From Ensifer adhaerens (GTDB taxonomy: Bacteria; Pseudomonadota; Alphaproteobacteria; Rhizobiales; Rhizobiaceae), in contig NZ_LGAP01000001.1 of NCBI RefSeq assembly GCF_001270265.1, forward strand, positions 434,001 to 498,000: a stretch of DNA of 64,000 bases, written 5' to 3'. Below, one piece after another: positions 7,906 through 16,405 of the stretch (the stretch's first letter is position 1; every line of letters begins with the position of its first letter). Made by a program: the position numbers and the translations under genes. A model generated the notes under the pieces. That model ran no database searches and was not told the DNA's origin. It was given only the letters and a program-made list of their open reading frames with translations.

Positions 7906-8835
7906 ATGGAAACACTGGCTAATCTGGAATCCTTCGTCCGCAGTGCCGAGCTCGGCAGCTTCTCTTCCGCAGCCCGCAGGCTGGGACTGACGCCAGCGGC
8001 GGTCAGCAGGAACGTCGCCGCTCTGGAATCCAACCTGAAGCTTCGGCTCTTCCAGCGCAGCACACGGAGTCTGGCACTGACGGAGGCGGGCGAGCGCTTC
8101 CTCCATTCGGTCCGTGATCACCTGGAGAGCCTTCAAGGTGCGATTGCCGAGGCTTCCAATGAACAGACCGAACCTGCAGGCGTGCTGAGACTCAGCATGA
8201 GCCCTACATTTGGAATTGAGTACATTCTCCCCAAACTGCCCGAGTTCATGAGCCGATACCCGCTGATCAGGCCGGAATGGATGTTCGAGAATCGCCAGGT
8301 TGACCTGATCGCCGAGGGATACGACGCGGCGATCAGTGGCGGATTCGAGCTGACGCCGGGCATCATCGCAAAAACCCTTGCCTCGGCCCACATCATCGCG
8401 GTTGCCTCGCCATCGTACATGCGGACCCGCGTTCCGCCTCACGACCCAGAGGGCCTGACCGAGCTGGATGGGATCGTCATGCGTTCATTGCGGACAGGTC
8501 GAATTCGACAATGGCAGATGCGAAACGTCGCAGGTGAAGAGCAGTCGGCGGCGCTGAAGGAAAGGATCGTCGTCAACGACCCGGCCGCAATGCGATCTGC
8601 TGCGGTTCTGGGACTTGGTGTCGCCCTGATCGCAAAGCCTGACGCACTGCCTTATCTCGAGAACGGCGAGCTTATACGGCTGATTCCTGCATGGTACGCA
8701 GACGCTGGTCCGATTTCGATCTACTATGCTAACCGGACCTTGCTACCCGCAAAAACTCGCGTGTTTGTTGATTTCATAAGCGAGGCTTTTCAACGTGAAA
8801 GGTGGCCAGAACGGTTCGCAGGTACGTTGGGATAA
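7906..8835 (+). CDS. LysR-family transcriptional regulator
   Basis: 309 residues. The N-terminal winged helix-turn-helix is clear (LANLESFVRSAELGSFSSAA then RLGLTPAAVSRNVAALE), followed by a periplasmic-binding-like effector domain starting around residue 90 (GVLRLSMSPTFGIEYILPKL). It belongs to the large group typified by redox and aromatic-response regulators with the SSAARRLGLTPAAVSR helix. It is transcribed away from the SDR/reductase/MFS operon, with 111 bases between the two starts, the standard arrangement for a regulator of its neighbour. Confidence 0.93.
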   Translation: METLANLESFVRSAELGSFSSAARRLGLTPAAVSRNVAALESNLKLRLFQRSTRSLALTEAGERFLHSVRDHLESLQGAIAEASNEQTEPAGVLRLSMSPTFGIEYILPKLPEFMSRYPLIRPEWMFENRQVDLIAEGYDAAISGGFELTPGIIAKTLASAHIIAVASPSYMRTRVPPHDPEGLTELDGIVMRSLRTGRIRQWQMRNVAGEEQSAALKERIVVNDPAAMRSAAVLGLGVALIAKPDALPYLENGELIRLIPAWYADAGPISIYYANRTLLPAKTRVFVDFISEAFQRERWPERFAGTLG

Positions 8836-8913
8836 TGTCCGCTGTCGCTCTCGGCGATGAGGTTCGACGATTTGCCGCTAAGTCTTCGAACTCTGTGCAC
8901 TGACCGCTTCGGT

Positions 8914-9753
8914 TCAGATCGGGCTGAACTCGACATACTCGCACTGCAGATAGTCCGATCTCGTCTTCTTCCAGTCGTAGACATATTCGCGCTGATCGAC
9001 TGCCGAGCAACTCAACCCAGGCAACACTTTGCCCGACGGATTGGTGGCGGCTTTCCGGGCAATGTACCGCCAGAACAGGCCGGAGGTGTCGGACTGGTCC
9101 TTCTCGAAGCGCGAAAGCTGGACTACGCCACATGGACCTTCGGGGTGCGATGACACCACCCACGCACCGCCATTGCCGAAGTCGGAGACCCAGACGAATT
9201 CCTGCGCGAACGGATTCGAACTGACCTGGCAAGTTCGAAGATTCTTGTCGTGGTCGGCCTTTGTGATCTTCAGGAAATTCTCCTCAGTCGGATGATCGCA
9301 CATGCCTGCGAGAGCGCGGAAGGTGTCGAGCACGCTGGGGTTCGCCTTGGCGTCCTCCTGCAGACGGATCATGCCTTCTTTGAACTTCGCAGCATCTGTG
9401 GCGATTCCGGGATTGCGGGCGAGGGCGGCATCAATGGAAATCTGACCGGTGGCCATACCAAGCCACGCCCCCACCATGTTGCATTCCCTGGGGTCGGAGA
9501 ACTCCTTCACAGCCCCGGGGTAGTTCTTGCGGGCTTCAGCGAGCTTCTCTTCCAGATTGGCTGGCTTCGACTTCTTGCGAACGGCTGTCTGGATGAATTC
9601 GCACCGGAGCCGCTGCTGACCCTGCTGAAGCGTGCAAGTGTAGGTCAGCGAGGAATCTTCCTGCTGGTTATAGAGCATGCCAGTGGTGGGGTATTCGGCG
9701 GCGAGCACGGTGGACGCAGCTAGGCCGAACAGGCAGGCGAGCAGTGATCTCAT
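8914..9753 (-). CDS. secreted protein of unknown function, cysteine-rich
   Basis: 279 residues from the ATG at 9753, which begins a clean signal peptide (MRSLLACLFGLAASTVLA). The mature part contains about eight cysteines, several in pairs consistent with disulfides in the periplasm (YTCTLQQGQQRLRCEF, GLSC, LQCEY). I recognise no family. It converges on the LysR gene, with 78 bases between the stops, and is not obviously linked to the redox operon. Confidence 0.75.
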   Translation of the reverse strand: MRSLLACLFGLAASTVLAAEYPTTGMLYNQQEDSSLTYTCTLQQGQQRLRCEFIQTAVRKKSKPANLEEKLAEARKNYPGAVKEFSDPRECNMVGAWLGMATGQISIDAALARNPGIATDAAKFKEGMIRLQEDAKANPSVLDTFRALAGMCDHPTEENFLKITKADHDKNLRTCQVSSNPFAQEFVWVSDFGNGGAWVVSSHPEGPCGVVQLSRFEKDQSDTSGLFWRYIARKAATNPSGKVLPGLSCSAVDQREYVYDWKKTRSDYLQCEYVEFSPI

Positions 9754-9939
9754 GAGAAGTCCTCCGGGCGCATGTTTGCAGCGGCCCAGAGGAGATTGCA
9801 ATGGTCATGCCTTCGGCAATTTCCGCGGATTCCTGAAATGAAGATACAGGCACCGCAAAGCCTCCGCAGCAACGGTGATATCCTCCATCGCACGGATCCT
9901 GAATTCAGCGGTCACGTCACCTCTCGCATTCTGTTTCGA

Positions 9940-10091
9940 CTAGGTGAAGGCCTTCCACTCCCCCTCTATCTGCCGCTGATTGGCGGTGAACACTTTCCAT
10001 TCGCGCGGGGCAGGGTGGCCCCGAAAGTCTTCCGGATCAGCAGTTCTGCGCCGTCGACGTGAAGCTCCACACACGTCCACCGCGTGGCCAT
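9940..10091 (-). pseudogene. possible degraded gene fragment in the 9754-10161 gap
   Basis: This gap has no convincing intact gene. On the minus strand, a frame from the ATG at 10091 reads MATRWTCVELHVDGAELLIR and then stops at 9966, while an overlapping frame continues with protein-like sequence (PREWKVFTANQRQIEGEWKAFT) to a stop at 9940. The two together look like one short gene broken by a frameshift. No family is recognised and it may be chance. Confidence 0.25.
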
Positions 10092-10161
10092 GCCGAAATC
10101 GGGTAGTTTCCTCCTACGAAACAGAGAAATCCTTTAAGTCGAAGCCTGCAGGGATACAGCG

Positions 10162-10275
10162 ATGTCGTTTCAGAATAATGCAAACATCATCAAGGTCACC
10201 GGCACGGTCCGGGAGATCAATGGCAGGACGTTCCTCGGCCGCAACGGCGTGGATGCCTCTCAGGCAACTTCTTAG
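10162..10275 (+). CDS. small ORF, 37 residues, unknown
   Basis: The ATG has AGGG about 8 bases upstream. The start of the peptide (MSFQNNANIIKVTGTVREIN) uses ordinary codons for this genome and is followed within 60 bases by a strong hairpin at 10327-10368. A +1-shifted frame continues with LLSKIDTAMKSLQEWKQ and stops at 10321, so the gene may be frameshifted. No family is recognised. Confidence 0.35.
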   Translation: MSFQNNANIIKVTGTVREINGRTFLGRNGVDASQATS

Positions 10276-10326
10276 CAAGATCGACACAGCGATGAAATCG
10301 CTCCAGGAATGGAAGCAATAATTCCC

Positions 10327-10368
10327 AGGATGGCAGGATTCTCTACCTATCAGAGATCCTGCCATCCT
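10327..10368 (+). terminator. strong hairpin, terminator-like
   Basis: AGGATGGCAGGAT (10327-10339) pairs perfectly with ATCCTGCCATCCT (10356-10368), extended by CTCT/AGAG across a one-base bulge. There is no long U-tract after it, so it may also be another type of structured RNA or element end. Confidence 0.5.
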
Positions 10369-10404
10369 TTCGCGAGATCCAGCCTGTAGGACTTCAGCGA
10401 AGCA

Positions 10405-10979
10405 TTGCGTGAGCGCATTCCTCGTTGTCTGACTGTAGAGCTATTTCTTGGCGCGACCGCTGCACAATGGCGCAATTTTCTCGCTATCCGAATACGGAAT
10501 CCGACGGGTGGTGTCTGGGCGAATGTCTTGCTCTCTTTCCTTGCCGCCAATGCCGACCTGTGGCTTACCCGACGCTACGAGAGTCCGAAACGGCCACGCA
10601 TGAATTTAAGCCGCCCTAAAACCCTCAACGAGTTCTCCTTTTCGGGCCGCCTTCCGGCGGAAAAATCTCCAGCGGCACGGGATATTCCGGTTTTCATGTC
10701 CTTCGTTCACAACGAACTCGACGCTGAAGGGGCCGCCAGACTGTCAGGAGGCGAGCACGCCGATGTTCGCCGAATCCTTATGATCGGGGCTGGTTCCGCG
10801 GGCTCGATGATCTCGGAGACCCTCGTCCGGCAGGGCCTCTTCAAGTGGACTGTCGTCGATGACGACACCCTGTTCCCCCACAACGTCGTACGCCATTCGT
10901 TGAGCAACCAGTTCGTGGGCCAGAAGAAGGCGGTCGCAAGGCGGCAACTGCCCCGGATCAGAGCCTGTCCGACCGTCAA
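10405..10979 (+). pseudogene. ThiF/E1-like adenylyltransferase, truncated
   Basis: The recognisable part (from about 10,740) is an E1/ThiF Rossmann domain: RRILMIGAGSAGSMISETL gives the nucleotide-binding GxGxxG, followed by WTVVDDDTLFPHNVVRHSL, the classic D-D-PHNxxRH signature, and VGQKKAVA. The domain ends after ~240 residues, just before the 39-bp repeat at 10986, and the downstream reading is unrelated, so the catalytic cysteine region is missing. The N-terminal part in frame from 10405 is not recognised, and the true start is uncertain. E1-like proteins occur in CBASS (Cap2), Bil and other defence or sulfur-carrier systems; this fragment could be a relic of one. The truncation is seen; the origin is inferred. 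Confidence 0.6.
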
Positions 10980-10985
10980 GGATAC

Positions 10986-11024
10986 GCAATCGAATCCTTT
11001 CGCACAATTGTTGACAAAGGCGTC
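10986..11024 (+). repeat. 39-bp direct repeat, copy 1
   Basis: This sequence recurs at 36291-36329 in the same orientation with 38 of 39 bases identical. It contains CGCACAATTGTTGACAAAGG, with a TTGACA that could serve as a -35 box. It lies exactly where the ThiF-like gene stops making sense. Copies are 25.3 kb apart and bracket the carbohydrate-transport block. Confidence 0.85.
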
Positions 11025-11106
11025 GGCGGCTCTGCCAATATCGCATGGGCGGCGAGTGCCCCAGACCGCCGACCATTGGCAAAGATCATGAGGAACTCCC
11101 GACGTT

Positions 11107-12750
11107 TTACTGCGCGCCAAGAGTATCCAGTTCTCTGAGGTCCATCACCGCCGGTGTCGCAAGGATTTGCATCAGAGCGAAGCCGTTCGGGTGAAGCTTC
11201 AGGAGGTCACCATCGCGCTCTGTGCCCTCGCTGACGCATGGCATACCCGCGCCTTGTATGCGGACGCTGTTAGACTGCGGGGACAAATTGAAGACGCAGA
11301 GCATTTCGCCGCCGCGTGCGAATGCCAGAACTGGCTCGGAGGTATCAAAGAACTCCGTCTTGCCGGTCCGGAGCGCCTCGCTCTCGCGCCGCAGTTTCAG
11401 CATGCGACGATAGCTTTCCAGCACTGAATCCTGCCAGTCGATCTGGCCCGCGGCATTTCGCGAAGCCTGTGGTGCCTTGATCGGCAGCCATGGCTTGCCC
11501 GTCGAGAAGCCCCCATTTGGTGCATTCCCGTCCCAGACCATCGGTGTGCGGCAGCCGTCGCGCCCCTTGTTGTCGGGCCAGAATCTCAGGCCCTGCGGAT
11601 CGATCAGCTCATGATACTCGAGATCGGTCTCGGTCTGGCCGAGTTCTTCGCCCTGATAAAGGCAGATCGATCCCTGAAGCGACAAAAGGAGGGCTGCCGC
11701 CTGCTTGGCCAGCGCATCCTGGCTGATGCCGTGTTTTGCCCAGCGGCTCACATGACGGACGACGTCGTGGTTGGAAAAGGCCCAAGTCGGCCACCCACCG
11801 GGCGCACCGGTAAAGAAATCCTCGATCTGCTTGCGGAAGTGCGCAGCATCGAAGGCGTCTCCGAGCATCTCGAAGGAATAGCATTTATGCAGCCGCTTGC
11901 CGGTGGTGTATTCACCCATCATGCGGATCGCGTGGTGGGCTTCGCCCATCTCGCCGACCATTGCGCGCGCGTCGTATTGATCGAGCAGAGCGCGCATGCG
12001 CTCCAGAAACACCAGGTTCTCCGGCTGGTTCTTCGAGAAAAGGTGGTATTTCATCCAGTAGGGATTCCATTCCGGAACTGCCTTGCGCCGGAAGTCCGCT
12101 GGATCGTCCCTCAAGAGCTTGTCGTGGAAGTAGAAGTTCACGGTGTCGAGCCGGAATCCATCGATGCCGCGGTCGAGCCAGAATTTCATCGTCGACAGCA
12201 ACCAGTCCTGCACATCCGGGTTGTGGAAGTTGAAGTCGGGCTGTTCGACAAGGAAATTGTGGAAGTAATATTGCTTGCGCCGCGTTTCCCATTGCCAGGC
12301 CGGGCCGCCGAACACCGAAAGCCAGTTGTTCGGCGGCGAGCCGTCTGCCTTGGGATCTGCCCAGACGTACCAGTCCGATTTCGGACTGTCGCGGCTCGTG
12401 CGGCTTTCCTGGAAGAAGGGATGCTGCGAACTGGAGTGGGAGAGCACCTGATCGATAATCACCTTAAGACCAAGCTGATGGGCACGGGCGATCATTCGGT
12501 CGAAATCGGCAAGCGTGCCGAAGGTGGGATCGATGTCCGTATAGTTCGACACGTCATAGCCCATATCGGCCATCGGCGAGGTGAAAATAGGCGACAGCCA
12601 GATCGCATCGACACCGAGATCGGCGAGGTGGGGGAGCCGTTCCGTGATGCCGTTGAGGTCGCCGATGCCATCACCGTTGCTGTCCTGGAAGGACCGCGGG
12701 TAGATTTGATAGGTTACAGACCCGCGCCACCATTCATCTTGGCCGCTCAT
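11107..12750 (-). CDS. aglA: alpha-glucosidase, GH13 family
   Basis: 547 residues from the ATG at 12750, which follows GGGAGG. GH13 motifs are visible: IIDQVLSHSS (region I), GIDGFRLDTVNF with the nucleophile Asp, MVGEMGE with the acid/base Glu, and FSNHDVVRH with the NHD of region IV. The N terminus WWRGSVTYQIYPRSF is typical of intracellular oligo-1,6-/alpha-glucosidases. It hydrolyses alpha-glucosides brought in by AglEFGK, releasing glucose in the cytoplasm. In Ensifer meliloti aglA lies inside aglEFGAK; here it is instead divergent from aglR, sharing an intergenic region with two operator-like sites. Confidence 0.92.
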   Translation of the reverse strand: MSGQDEWWRGSVTYQIYPRSFQDSNGDGIGDLNGITERLPHLADLGVDAIWLSPIFTSPMADMGYDVSNYTDIDPTFGTLADFDRMIARAHQLGLKVIIDQVLSHSSSQHPFFQESRTSRDSPKSDWYVWADPKADGSPPNNWLSVFGGPAWQWETRRKQYYFHNFLVEQPDFNFHNPDVQDWLLSTMKFWLDRGIDGFRLDTVNFYFHDKLLRDDPADFRRKAVPEWNPYWMKYHLFSKNQPENLVFLERMRALLDQYDARAMVGEMGEAHHAIRMMGEYTTGKRLHKCYSFEMLGDAFDAAHFRKQIEDFFTGAPGGWPTWAFSNHDVVRHVSRWAKHGISQDALAKQAAALLLSLQGSICLYQGEELGQTETDLEYHELIDPQGLRFWPDNKGRDGCRTPMVWDGNAPNGGFSTGKPWLPIKAPQASRNAAGQIDWQDSVLESYRRMLKLRRESEALRTGKTEFFDTSEPVLAFARGGEMLCVFNLSPQSNSVRIQGAGMPCVSEGTERDGDLLKLHPNGFALMQILATPAVMDLRELDTLGAQ

Positions 12751-12798
12751 TTCCGCCTCCCGAGATTGAAAACGCCGAAAAGACCCTTTTTGGGGCAC

Positions 12799-12842
12799 CC
12801 GAAACGCTTCGGATGGCAGATTGATATACCGAAACGATTTGG
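12799..12842. promoter_or_regulatory. two AglR operator-like sites between aglA and aglR
   Basis: CCGAAACGCTTCGG (12799-12812) and CCGAAACGATTTGG (12829-12842) match the perfect palindrome before aglE (14004-14021) and the LacI-family pattern with a central CG. Spaced 30 bases apart in the 151-base divergent region, they could control both aglA and aglR. Confidence 0.75.
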
Positions 12843-12901
12843 ATTGGCAAGCGCGTTGCGCTAAGCTCGGCCGAACCCACCGGGTCAAGAGCGGAAAGAA
12901 C

Positions 12902-13930
12902 ATGGCGACTTTGAAGGACATCAGCCGCAAAATGGGCCTGTCGGTTACGCAGGTAAGTCGGGCCCTTAACGGCTACTCGGACGTTAACGAAGAGACGCGC
13001 CGGCGCGTCATGGAAGTAGCCAAATCTATGAAATACCAGCCAAATCTTACGGCACGGAAGCTTGTCTCCGGCCGCTCTGGGATGGTCGGTTTCGTGATGA
13101 CGCGCTATCCGCGGCTCTCGTCTGATGGCTTCCTCCTCGAGATGGTAGCAGGGCTTTCATCGCAGTTTTCAAGCCGGGGCATGCAGTTTGTCCTGCACAT
13201 TGCGCAGGAGGGTGACGAGGTCATCGACGTCTATCAGAAATTGATCGACGGCGGCGCGCTTGACGGGTTTGTCATCGTCGAACCCGCGGATGAGGACGTG
13301 CGGATCGGCTATCTCACTGAGCGGGACGTTCCTTTCGTGGTACACGGCCGAACGAGCGCAGCTCCAAATTATCCCTTTTTCGACATCGACAACCACGGTG
13401 TTGCCTACCGGGCCACTGCCCATCTCGTGAAGCAAGGACACACGCACATCGCCTTGATCAACGGCCTTGAGCACTACAGCTTCGCACGCGACCGATTGGC
13501 CGGGTACCGGGCGGCCTTGTCCGAGACGGGATTGCCATTTCAGCCGGATCTGGTCCGCCACGGCCGCATGGAGGAGGCGCTGGGCTTAGTATCGACTGTG
13601 CAATTGTTGAGCGAAGGCGGCCGTCGCCCGAGCGCATTCGTCTGCGGTAACGTGCTGATTGCAAAGGGGGTTTACAAAGCCGCCGAGGCGCTTGGGCTTT
13701 CCATTCCGCGCGATGTCTCGATAATCGCCCATGACGACGTGCTTCCGGACATCTCCCTGCCGGTGTTTCGTCCCGAACTCACGGTCACCCGCTCGGCGCT
13801 CAGTGAGAGCTGGTCTCCACTGGCGGACTTCCTCGCGGGAGCGATCGAGGGAAAGCCCCTGGAAGATTTGCAGCGCGTAGCGGAAGTCGAGTTTGTCGAA
13901 GGGGACTCGGTCGGCTCCGTGCCGGGTTGA
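12902..13930 (+). CDS. aglR: LacI-family repressor of alpha-glucoside genes
   Basis: 342 residues from the ATG at 12902. The LacI helix-turn-helix is clear: TLKDISRKMGLSVTQVSRAL, then NEETRRRVMEVAKSMKYQPN, including the hinge region. The rest is a periplasmic-binding-like sugar domain. It is placed between aglA (divergent) and aglE (same strand), as in rhizobial agl loci, and shares a repeated palindromic operator with both. Likely represses aglA and aglEFGK until an alpha-glucoside is present; that is inferred from family and sites. Confidence 0.88.
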   Translation: MATLKDISRKMGLSVTQVSRALNGYSDVNEETRRRVMEVAKSMKYQPNLTARKLVSGRSGMVGFVMTRYPRLSSDGFLLEMVAGLSSQFSSRGMQFVLHIAQEGDEVIDVYQKLIDGGALDGFVIVEPADEDVRIGYLTERDVPFVVHGRTSAAPNYPFFDIDNHGVAYRATAHLVKQGHTHIALINGLEHYSFARDRLAGYRAALSETGLPFQPDLVRHGRMEEALGLVSTVQLLSEGGRRPSAFVCGNVLIAKGVYKAAEALGLSIPRDVSIIAHDDVLPDISLPVFRPELTVTRSALSESWSPLADFLAGAIEGKPLEDLQRVAEVEFVEGDSVGSVPG

Positions 13931-13974
13931 CGTCCCGTCTTGTTGAGCTAGGGCGAATATTTCGTCCTGCCGGA

Positions 13975-14021
13975 TTGACAGGGCGAGAATCTTGGCGCTA
14001 TTTATCCGAAACGTTTCGGAT
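13975..14021 (+). promoter_or_regulatory. aglE promoter with AglR operator
   Basis: TTGACA (13975-13980), an 18-base spacer and TATTTA (13999-14004) precede ATCCGAAACGTTTCGGAT (14004-14021), a perfect 18-base palindrome. A repressor bound there would cover the -10 and the start site. The palindrome matches the two sites before aglA/aglR. Confidence 0.8.
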
Positions 14022-14106
14022 AGTGAAAAATCTAAACCGATACCGCCTGACTGGGAGCGGAGCCCGGAGGAGGGCATCTGCTGATCGCTTCGATGGGAGG
14101 AACCTC

Positions 14107-15390
14107 ATGAAAGCTCACCTGACAAATCATGCAATTCGCTCGGCCGTGTTCGCGGCGCTCGCCACGGTTTCGTTTGGGGCGATGGCGGCGGCCGCCGAAC
14201 TTCACTATGTGCTCGGGACGGTTGGAAACGACGTCGAAAATTTCAGGAAGCTGGTGAAACCCTGGGAAGCGACCACCGGCAACACGGTGAAGCTGGTGCC
14301 GATGCCCGCCTCCACTTCAGACCAGTTCGGGCAGTACCGCCTGTGGCTCGCCGCCGGCAACAAGGATATCGACCTTTACCAGACCGACGTGATCTGGGCA
14401 CCGCAGCTCGCAGAGCAGCTCGTTGACCTGTCTGAAGCAGCGATAGATCTGGTGCCGCAGCATTTGCCGGCCGTTATTCAGTCGCAGACGGTCAACGGCA
14501 AGCTTGTTGCCCTGCCGCTCTTCACCGACGCGCCGGCACTCTATTACCGCAAGGATCTTTTGGACAAACATGGCGTCGCCGTCCCGAAGACCTGGGAGGA
14601 ACTGACGCAAACCGCGCGGAAGATCCAGGATGCAGAGCGGGCCGACGGCAAAAAAGACTTCTGGGGTTTTGTCTGGCAAGGCAATGCCTATGAGGGGTTG
14701 ACCTGCAATGCGCTGGAGTGGGTCAAGTCCTTCGGCGGCGGCCAGATCGTCGAGCCTGATGGCACCATATCGGTCAATAACGAGAAGGCTGCCGCAGCGC
14801 TCGATCTTGCGAAAAGCTGGATCGGCACGATCTCGCCGGAGGGGGTTCTGGCTTATCAGGAAGAGGAAGCCCGCGGCGTTTGGCAGACAGGCAATGCCGT
14901 CTTCATGCGCAATTGGCCCTATGCCTATAGTCTCGGCAACAGTGCTGACAGTGCCGTCGAGGGCCGTTTCGATGTAGCGCCGCTTCCGAGCGGCAGCGAA
15001 AATGGGAGCTCGGCGGCGACCCTCGGCGGCTGGAACGTCGGTGTCTCGAAATACTCCGAACACAGGGAGGAGGCGATTTCGCTGGCCCTCTTCCTGGCGG
15101 GACCCGAGGTGCAGAAGCAGCGCGCCATTCTGGCGTCGAGCCTGCCAACGATCATCTCGCTCTACGACGACCCCGACATCGCCGCCGCCCAGCCGATCAT
15201 CCCGCGTTGGAAGGAAGTGCTCCTCAACGCCGTACCGCGCCCCTCGGCATCGGCCAAGGTCAAGTACAACGAGCTCTCGTCGAAATTCTGGTCCGCCGTG
15301 CACGAGACGCTGTCGGGCAACGGATCGGCCGCCGAAAACCTCGAGGTGCTCGAACTCGATCTCGAGGATCTGAAAGGCGGCGACTGGTAG
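14107..15390 (+). CDS. aglE: alpha-glucoside ABC transporter substrate-binding protein
   Basis: 427 residues from the ATG at 14107, preceded by GGAGG. A signal peptide ends near residue 28 (FGAMAAAAELHY). The fold is that of sugar-binding family 1 (maltose/trehalose type), with GKLVALPLFTDAPALYYRKD and NAVFMRNWPYAY as typical segments around the ligand cleft. It works in the periplasm and passes sugar to AglF/AglG. Position behind aglR and the operator supports the alpha-glucoside assignment. Confidence 0.88.
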   Translation: MKAHLTNHAIRSAVFAALATVSFGAMAAAAELHYVLGTVGNDVENFRKLVKPWEATTGNTVKLVPMPASTSDQFGQYRLWLAAGNKDIDLYQTDVIWAPQLAEQLVDLSEAAIDLVPQHLPAVIQSQTVNGKLVALPLFTDAPALYYRKDLLDKHGVAVPKTWEELTQTARKIQDAERADGKKDFWGFVWQGNAYEGLTCNALEWVKSFGGGQIVEPDGTISVNNEKAAAALDLAKSWIGTISPEGVLAYQEEEARGVWQTGNAVFMRNWPYAYSLGNSADSAVEGRFDVAPLPSGSENGSSAATLGGWNVGVSKYSEHREEAISLALFLAGPEVQKQRAILASSLPTIISLYDDPDIAAAQPIIPRWKEVLLNAVPRPSASAKVKYNELSSKFWSAVHETLSGNGSAAENLEVLELDLEDLKGGDW

Positions 15391-15427
15391 CGCCAGCTTG
15401 AGTCGCAGGCCCAGATTGGAGGAGCCC

Positions 15428-16405
15428 ATGACTAACGCAATCACAACGACGGCCAGGCCCGCGATCGAGCGCCGGCAGCTCAACCTTCAGCAGCAGAGGG
15501 TACGTGCTGCATTCTGGTTCCTGGCGCCGATGCTCGTCATGCTGTTCTTGGTGGCAGCCTGGCCGCTGTTTCGATCGATCTACTTTTCCTTCACCAACGT
15601 CACGCTCAACAATCTCTATGCGGGCGAGTGGATCGGTTTCGACAATTATCTGAGCTGGCGCACGCTATCCTCGGGCCGCACGATCTGGCGCGGAACATTG
15701 GTCGATCCGGCCTGGTGGAATGCAGTCTGGAACACCGTGCGGTTCTCCCTTGTCTCGGTAACGATCGAGACCATCCTGGGCCTGCTGGTCGCTCTGGTGC
15801 TTAACGCGGAATTCAAGGGACGGGGCCTGGTGCGCGCCGCCATCCTCATCCCTTGGGCGATCCCGACGATTGTTTCCGCCAAGATGTGGAGCTGGATGCT
15901 GAACGACCAGTTCGGGATCATCAACGACATGCTGCTCAACCTCGGTCTGATCGATCATAAGATCGCCTGGACTGCGAGTGTCGAGACGGCGATGGTCGCG
16001 GTGCTGATTGTCGATATCTGGAAGACCACGCCATTCATGGCCCTTCTCTGCCTTGCCGGACTGCAGATGATCCCGCGCGACATCTACGAAGCGGCAAAAG
16101 TGGATGGCGTTCATCCGCTGAGGGTGTTCTTCAACGTGACCTTGCCGCTGGTGCGGCCGGCGCTGATGGTCGCGGTTATCTTCCGCATGCTCGATGCGTT
16201 GCGGATCTTCGACCTCATCTATGTGCTCACCCCCAATTCGAAGGCAACCAAGACGATGTCGATCATCAGTCGGGAGAACCTGATCGAGTTCGACAAGTTC
16301 GCCTATGGATCGGCGCAGTCGACGCTTCTGTTCGCGATCATCGCGGTGTTCGTCGCCGCCTACATGTGGCTTGGCAAGTTGGACTTGAGCGGAGAAGGCC
16401 GATGA
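15428..16405 (+). CDS. aglF: alpha-glucoside ABC transporter permease
   Basis: 325 residues; ATG at 15428 follows GGAGGAG. MalF-type permease with about six hydrophobic helices and the EAA loop (IYEAAKVDGVHPLRVFFNVTLP) that docks on the ATPase. It overlaps aglG by four bases (ATGA), so translation is coupled. Forms the inner-membrane channel with AglG. Confidence 0.9.
   Translation: MTNAITTTARPAIERRQLNLQQQRVRAAFWFLAPMLVMLFLVAAWPLFRSIYFSFTNVTLNNLYAGEWIGFDNYLSWRTLSSGRTIWRGTLVDPAWWNAVWNTVRFSLVSVTIETILGLLVALVLNAEFKGRGLVRAAILIPWAIPTIVSAKMWSWMLNDQFGIINDMLLNLGLIDHKIAWTASVETAMVAVLIVDIWKTTPFMALLCLAGLQMIPRDIYEAAKVDGVHPLRVFFNVTLPLVRPALMVAVIFRMLDALRIFDLIYVLTPNSKATKTMSIISRENLIEFDKFAYGSAQSTLLFAIIAVFVAAYMWLGKLDLSGEGR

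Noticed and set aside
10986-11024. 39-bp repeat as the 3' end of a tRNA (classic integrase target)
   Set aside because: It contains ATCGAATCC, like a T-loop, but no cloverleaf can be built around it.
11611-12864. 417-residue plus-strand frame opposite aglA
   Set aside because: Antisense shadow of a GH13 enzyme.
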